Assembly (NCBI RefSeq): GCF_963678635.1
Contig: NC_087067.1
Coordinates: 49,656,233-49,716,232 of the forward strand
Origin: Symsagittifera roscoffensis
Lineage: Eukaryota; Xenacoelomorpha; Acoela; Convolutidae
DNA: 60,000 nucleotides
Direction: 5' to 3'
Both the position numbers and the translations under genes were made by a program. A model generated the notes under the pieces. The model saw only the letters and a program-made list of their open reading frames with translations, was not told the origin of the DNA and did not search any database. Of the stretch, positions 54,614 through 60,000 are shown one piece after another. Numbering within the stretch: the first letter of the stretch is position 1; every line of letters starts with the position of its first letter.

Positions 54614-55335
54614 AGTGTCCTAAGACCCTTGTACCAAGACCACTGTTCCAAGACTAGTGTCCCAAGACTACTGTCCCAAGACCAGTGTCCCAAGGCTAGT
54701 GTCCCAAGACTACTGTCCCAAGGCAAGTGTCCCAAGACCAGTGTCCCAAGACTACTGTCCCAAGACTAGTGTCCCAAGGCTAGTGTCCCAAGACTACTGT
54801 CCCAAGACTAGTGTCCCAAGGCTAGTGTCCCAAGACTACTGTCCCAAGACTAGTGTCCCAAGACTAGTGTCCCAAGACTAGTGTCCCAAGGGTAGTGTCC
54901 CAAGACCAGTGTCCCAAGGCTGGTGTCCCAAGACTAGTTTCCCAAGACTAGTGTCCCAAGACCACTGTCCCAAGACTGTCCCAAGACCACTGTCCCAAGA
55001 CCCTGTCCCAAGACCACTGTCCCAAGACCCCTGTCCCAAGACCCTGTCCCAAGACCACTGTCCCAAGACCCTGTCCCAAGACCCTGTCCCAAGACCCTGT
55101 CCCAAGACCACTGTCCCAAGACCACTGTCCCAAGACCCTGTCCCAAGACCACTGTCCCAAGACCCTGTCCCAAGACCCTGTCCCAAGACCACTGTCCCAA
55201 GACCACTGTCCCAAGACCCTGTCCCAAGACCACTGTCCCAAGACCCTGTCCCAAGACCACTGTCCCAAGACCCTGTCCCAAGACCACTATCCCAAGACTG
55301 CTCTGTCCCAAGACTTCTTCGGTCTTGTCCCAATA
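54614..55335. repeat. Minisatellite, units of 12-17 bp
   Basis: More than 45 units of the type TGTCCCAAGACCACTG, TGTCCCAAGACTAG or TGTCCCAAGACCC. The left half is dominated by ACTAG variants and the right half by ACCACTG and ACCC variants. Because units lack stops in several frames, long repetitive open frames appear on both strands; these are artefacts. Confidence 0.97.
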
Positions 55336-56158
55336 CTCGTCACGGAGTGTCTTCCTCGTTGTAGGGTCTTCTTGAACCACCGTACCTTGTACCACCACTC
55401 AAGCTCTAGTAAAATTTTCCCAAAAACCCTCTCTTAAAAGCCAAATGCTGACCCCCCTCTTCTTTTTGGTTGTTTCTATTTCAATGTAGGTGCGCAGGTA
55501 TCTTGTGATCACCTGTTCGTATAAAACCAAACACAAATCCTCAATAAAATGCAACAAAAATTTTAAGTAAGAAAAATAATAAAAACAGAAAAATGAGCCC
55601 ACCTAAAATTTAAAGGTGACCAATGTCTACCTTTCGTCTAAAAAAAAAATGTCTGGTACCTAATTGCCACGCGTTTTCCTCCCCCCACTAGTGATCTTAT
55701 GGGGTATCACAAAAGCTGTCTATATCCGGTCCCCCCTACCAAACCAACCAGCGTACCAGCCTTAACTCGAGTTGGATTTTGGATCTCCACGTAATATTAC
55801 CAACGCGTGTTAATTTCTAATGTAACTAAGTCAACGATGTCGACTAATTAGTTACTCTAATTTCCCCCTTTTTGCAATTTACAACCGCCAACCTCTAGCC
55901 TAACCAGTCCCCCTTCTAACCTCCCCCCTTTCTAGCCCCCCTTCTTAAGCCTAAAAATTACTTTAAGCGCCGGGTGCTAAACTTCTCAAGAGAAAACCGT
56001 AGACCTGTTTCCAGGCCTGCTCAAGTAAAAACGTTCCTCAAAACTGGGGGATTTCGCTTATCCAATTTTACACTTATCTCCTATAATGTAATGTGGATTC
56101 TAACGATACCCGTTCTGCCCAACTTGAGAACTCGAGAATTGCCAAATCCTTCTTGGCT

Positions 56159-56350
56159 GCTTTCCCACTCGACTGGTCACCTGTTCCAGTCCAGTCTCCT
56201 ATTGGTTCAGCCTAGTGTCCCTGAACCACTTTCCCACTCGGCTGGTCACCTCTTCCAGTCAAGTCTCCTATTGGTTCAGCTCAAGTGTCCCTGAACCACT
56301 TTCCCACTCGGCTGGTCACCTCTTCCAGTCAAGTCTCCTATTGGTCCAGC
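56159..56350. repeat. 70-bp tandem repeat, about 2.7 copies
   Basis: Units start with TTTCCCACTC at 56161, 56230 and 56300 and share CTCCTATTGGTTCAGC. The second and third are nearly identical. Confidence 0.9.
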
Positions 56351-56814
56351 TAAGTTCCAAGCTATCTGAAAACCCTTGACAACGCCCCACTTCGGGCACT
56401 TTATTCAGTTTACTGGTTTAAATTGCTAGGTTGATCGAAACGATCGAACTTGTAAAACAGTATGGGTATACTATTTAATTAATATAAAGGTTTGATCCAA
56501 CTAATCTGGTGTCAAAGTCACTGTCTTTTTTCGTTTTATGGTTTTTGTTCCTTTTTCTATTCTTTTTTGGTTTTTGTTTTGCTTTTTGTCTTTTTGCTCG
56601 TGTTTTTGTCCCCCTAGTTGCCCCCCTTTACTCGGTTAGCTAAGCCTCGTTCGGAGAGCGTACCAGGAAATTTTCTCGAGTTTTCTTAAAAAGCTATCAC
56701 GGTACAACCGGAAGGTTTGCACGTTCCTGTCGAACCGTACCGCCGGTACTCTAGAATGGGCATTCAGCCCGAAGCTGTCTCAAGTGGGTTCGACTCCGTA
56801 GTCTTGATGTCGTA

Positions 56815-56832
56815 AACACCCAGGAGCGCCAT
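56815..56832 (-). promoter_or_regulatory. Weak candidate primer-binding site
   Basis: Eleven bp inside the 5' LTR the minus strand reads TGGCGCTCCTGGGTGT. It starts with TGG as tRNA-primed sites do, but the offset is unusual and I could not match it to a known tRNA 3' end. Confidence 0.3.
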
Positions 56833-56842
56833 AAAAACACTA

Positions 56843-57727
56843 TGTAACATTCGTCTACTGCAGTCACACATGAGGCTTAAGAAAAATAGGCCCTATAACC
56901 ACTGGCTCAAGGGTCAGGGACACTATCTCTTGTGTTTTTCTACCTCAAGAACGGTCGGAGCCAGTTCGGTTCGCTTGTGACATGAGACTACGACCCGTTA
57001 CAGCTTAAAGGCTACTACTAAAATATCCCCCCACTCTAGAATTAGAAACGTCCCCATACTTAGGTCTCTAGATACCCAAAATACATGAACGCCGTTAAAA
57101 ACCGGGTTGGAACAATCCGTTAAGTTACTTTTTATTAGACAGTGGAACTTTGATCCATTTCAGATGGATCAACCTAAAACTCGCCTTACCTCAACATAAC
57201 AATCGTAAAACACACTCTAGAAATTTAAATTAAGGACTCACATGTTGATGCACTCAAGCACAGGAAGTAATTAAATAGGTGAGCAACTCTAGAATTAACT
57301 AAGGTAACTAGATAAGTTCAATGTTTATCAGTTTGAATGGTAAGGGTAAGTTTGAACTCAAGAACGAAGTTTTATGTGGACCATTGGGACACTCAAGCTG
57401 TCCACCTTTCCGTCGAAGGTTCACTCTGGTCCAGTTCGAATAATTACTCTCTCGGGAATACTCTGTCTTCTATCTCAGATAGGACAGCTCTACTCTTGTT
57501 CACTATGATGGAAATTGCGAATAGCAATTTCCCACTCGTTTTTATCTGACAACTTTCCCGCAATTGCTCTAAAATTGTTCTCTTTTCTTTTTCTGATTTT
57601 CAGTTCTCGCGAGAAAATCGTGCATGACATGTTCCATTCGAAATTTTAAAAATTTAAATTTCACTCCAAAATCAAGTGTTTTCTGCTCTTCTCAAGGTCA
57701 AACTTCCAAATATGACCGACTGGCACA
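56843..57727 (-). repeat. 5' LTR of the giant element
   Basis: 885 bp, same termini as the 3' LTR (TGTGCC...GTTACA on the minus strand). It carries six CTCAAG words on the plus strand. Confidence 0.95.
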
Positions 57728-57750
57728 CTTATTTTTATTTCAATCAACAC

Positions 57751-59803
57751 TGTAACATTCGCCCGGAAGATACATATCGACGGAAAATAAAACTAAGTCC
57801 TAAGACGACTGGCTAACGTCTAAACAGAGCTTTACATGTTTTTAACCGTCTCTACCAAGCCAGTACTTTCGGTGGTCTTTCTAACGTCGGGTCGACAAAA
57901 AACGTTACTGCTTTCGGCTTCGGTCAAAACACTCAAATTAACTTAATTACATGCAGAAATAGTGAGCTCATGGCTGGATCTCAGTATCCCCAGACCACGA
58001 GGTCACTCCTAAAAACAGGGCTACTACTACTTATTGAATTATTGTTTTTTTTTTCAGTAGATAAAAATCATCATCTCCATCGAAGATGGATCAACCCTTT
58101 CCCCCAACTCCTAGCTTCCCATCCTAGCAAAATGAATTCAGATGTTAATTAAACTCAACTCAGGACATGACAAGCAAAAAGTTTATTTAAGTTAATAAAA
58201 ATTCCAGTCCCGAGACCCCTCCGGATTCCTGAATCCGGGGAAATAAGGCTCTTATTCTCCTTCCGGAAGGCTGGTTTTCCACCCTTCACCGTTGTTCGCA
58301 ACGGCCTTGCAACTATTGTAGCGACACAATAGTTGCAACTCGGAGCGGTCTCTGCTACTTCTGCAATTCGTCGTTGTTTTTCAGCACAATTCTCGTTGTT
58401 CACGCTATCGCAACTAATGTTGTTGTGTTTTTCTTCCGGTTTTCTGCCAAAATGGCTGTTTCTGACGTTTCTCAGAAATATGACGTCATACTTCGAATTT
58501 GTAAAATTTCAAAATACCAGAATATCTTGACCTTCACCGTTTGACTAATCGTCCCAATAACGTCGTTAATCGCTTAAAACCGTCAATTCGGAAGGTTCGC
58601 TGTTAAAAAACTCGAATATGCTGAATCTGCATTTTGGTCCATTCTGGTCGAATGTCACACACAGAGGCGAAGCTATACTTTGTATACACAACATCACAAA
58701 TTATGCTACTGAAAGATCACATTTACAAATATCGCCCGTAAAAATCGAAAAACTGTTAATAGGTATTAAACTTCTCATTATTTTCCTACAAACTCTGACG
58801 GGTTTGATTTTTTTTTCAACTTTTGCTTTTGCAAAACTTTTTTCCCCGAACATGCCAATTTTGTTTTAATTTATTTTTCATTTAAATTTAGCTAACATTT
58901 TTGCTATGTTTTTATAAACATTTTGCTATTCTTATACATAGACTACAATTCTAGTGTGCCATTCCCCCGGATTGGCACAGCGGAACCTTCCGTCGCAGTA
59001 CGAAACAGACGTTAGAGGCCTTAGTGATTGTGTATTTTTGAAAAGGAGGCTAGAGTTTTCTGGAAATTTTTGATTGCAGACAGTATATTTCTGAGAAATG
59101 CGAAAAGTGGTCATTTTTGACTAAAAAGTCAGGAAAACACAACAACGACTGCATTTAGTGAGAAACAGTCGAACGAGAACGAAATAAAAAACGAAGCCTC
59201 TTATCGTGACGATCACTCACGATAAGACACTTAACGGAAGTAATTAGCCAGAAAGGAGGCTTTAGCGGGGATGAAGAAAGGAGCAGTAACCTCCCGTGCC
59301 ACGAATTGGGAGTAATAACGACGTTATTACAGAAAAAGCAAGGGATCGGAGGCTCGGCCCCCAGAGACAAAATAACTGACTTTTTAGCTACTCTGAAGCC
59401 ATAAACCTTTGAATTAACGCCGGTATTATTTGTTAATTTAGAATATGAGTAGCTAGAAAAAGGAAATGGTCAATCCATCTCCAATGGATTTAATATAGAA
59501 CTGTCATCAAAAACACACAAAAATAGGATTTTCGAGCCGTGTTTTTAATAGCAATCATGTAGTCTGGGGACCCGGACCCAGCTATGTGGTTGTATTCGCA
59601 TATAAACGAAAGCTGATTAAAAGTCGTTTGACTGATGGCCTAAAAATAGTAACTTTTTACTTAGCCCTAGACAGACCAGAAAATCAACTGGCTAGGTCGA
59701 GACGGTGAAAAACCAGTAGAATGTAGGTAACTGACGCCGGCCAGTCGTCAACAGGTAATTTTTCTACGCTCCGTCATAGTGTAATATTTGGGCGAATGTT
59801 ACA
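57751..59803. mobile_element. Long-terminal-inverted-repeat element, 2053 bp
   Basis: The ends are TGTAACATTCGCCC and its exact complement. Beyond these 14 bp the two ends stay alignable for about 350 bp with gaps. Shared words include GACGACTGGC, GTTTTTxACCGTCTC, AGCCAGT, CGTTACT or AGTTACT, CCCCAGAC and GATGGAT. The middle (about 58.15-59.4 kb) has short hairpins (CCGGATTCCTGAATCCGG; arms TTGCAACTATTGT) and no supportable gene. It is 23 bp from the giant element. Confidence 0.7.
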
Positions 59804-60000
59804 TAGCAGACACTTTTTATGATTTTTGATCATTCTGCAAATATTAGTTTTAAACCTATTGATGCACTAGAAAGGTGCGCAAACCTTTGTTTAATATACA
59901 AATTTAACGTATTCGATTTAAATAGGTGTAAGATTTTTGAAATCCATAAGTGACAAATCGATATAATATAAAAGTCTCCCTAATAGAGATCGTGTTTTTT

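Larger units (their letters stand above)
54336..56842 (-). other. Leader (5' UTR) of the giant element
   Basis: About 2.5 kb between the 5' LTR and the first ORF. It holds a minisatellite of about 0.7 kb, a 70-bp tandem repeat and several CTCAAG words. No gene is supported here. Confidence 0.8.
34810..57727 (-). mobile_element. Giant Ty3/Gypsy-type LTR retrotransposon, 22.9 kb
   Basis: Two 885-bp LTRs flank 21.1 kb. The coding strand is minus: leader with minisatellite, gag-pol cassette (54335-45528), a 478-bp gap, second cassette (45004-36125). The order protease, RT, RNase H, integrase is that of Metaviridae (Ty3/Gypsy). The insertion is young: LTRs differ at about three sites and the long frames are intact apart from three single in-frame stops. 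The block is visibly richer in G+C than its AT-rich surroundings. It is about four times a usual Gypsy element and has no recognisable envelope gene. Comparable giants are known in plants (Ogre) and planarians (Burro); relation to these is not established. Flanks share only CTT on both sides, so no clear target duplication is seen. Confidence 0.95.

Noticed and set aside
54614-55335. CRISPR-like array
   Set aside because: Units are 12-17 bp with no unique spacers, in a eukaryotic retroelement leader.
54657-55398. Long repetitive open frames on both strands
   Set aside because: They arise from the minisatellite, whose units lack stops in several frames; no start context or domain.
57751-59803. 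Simple solo LTR
   Set aside because: Ends are inverted copies for about 350 bp, far beyond the short TG...CA inversion of LTRs, though related origin remains possible.

Overview
The window is animal (metazoan) nuclear DNA. It has spliced genes with GT-AG introns, AT-rich introns and intergenic DNA, a eukaryotic tRNA gene, tRNA-derived SINEs, a broken non-LTR retrotransposon and a very large LTR retrotransposon. Two host genes are recognisable and both lie on the minus strand. The phylum cannot be fixed from the sequence. Genes of the ANKS6 and CAPN15/SOL type point to an animal, and an invertebrate with a repeat-rich genome is likely.

Layout. 1-12.8 kb: AT-rich, repeat-laden DNA with one unidentified open frame at the left edge, a possible single transmembrane exon near 3.3 kb, a degenerate TTCGAC-rich satellite (4.4-5.1 kb) and a compound SINE-bearing repeat (5.96-7.62 kb). 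12.8-15.9 kb: a complete-looking two-exon ANKS6-like gene (ankyrin repeats plus SAM, 933 aa). 16.4-30.8 kb: the C-terminal six exons of a calpain-15/small-optic-lobes gene, with all splice phases consistent. Its largest intron (about 8 kb) holds a tRNA-Val(AAC) gene and a decayed CR1/L2/Jockey-type non-LTR element in the opposite orientation. 31.7-33.9 kb: a second copy of the compound repeat, with three tandem SINE units. 34.42-34.79 kb: a small fold-back MITE.

34.81-57.73 kb: the standout feature, a 22.9-kb Ty3/Gypsy-type element on the minus strand. It has 885-bp LTRs that differ at about three positions. In its own direction it runs: LTR; a 2.5-kb leader with a large minisatellite; a 192-codon frame; a single in-frame TAG; a 2735-codon gag-pol frame (coiled coil, capsid-like region, two CCHC knuckles, protease, RT, RNase H, integrase) that ends in a macrodomain-like fold; a 478-bp gap; then a second long frame cut by one TGA and one TAA into segments of about 255, 1619 and 1097 codons; LTR. 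The 1619-aa segment carries an SGNH/GDSL hydrolase with all catalytic blocks and a second, degenerate SGNH-like domain. There is no recognisable envelope gene. The hexamer CTTGAG/CTCAAG is strikingly frequent across the whole element, LTRs and leader included.

57.75-59.80 kb: a 2.05-kb element with long (about 350 bp) imperfect terminal inverted repeats. The termini of these repeats resemble the end of the giant element's LTR.

How the parts fit: the giant element appears to encode two polyprotein cassettes. The first makes particles and replicates or integrates, with an ADP-ribose-related appendage. The second encodes esterase-like and unknown accessory proteins. The three single stop codons suggest readthrough or reinitiation as the way product ratios are set.
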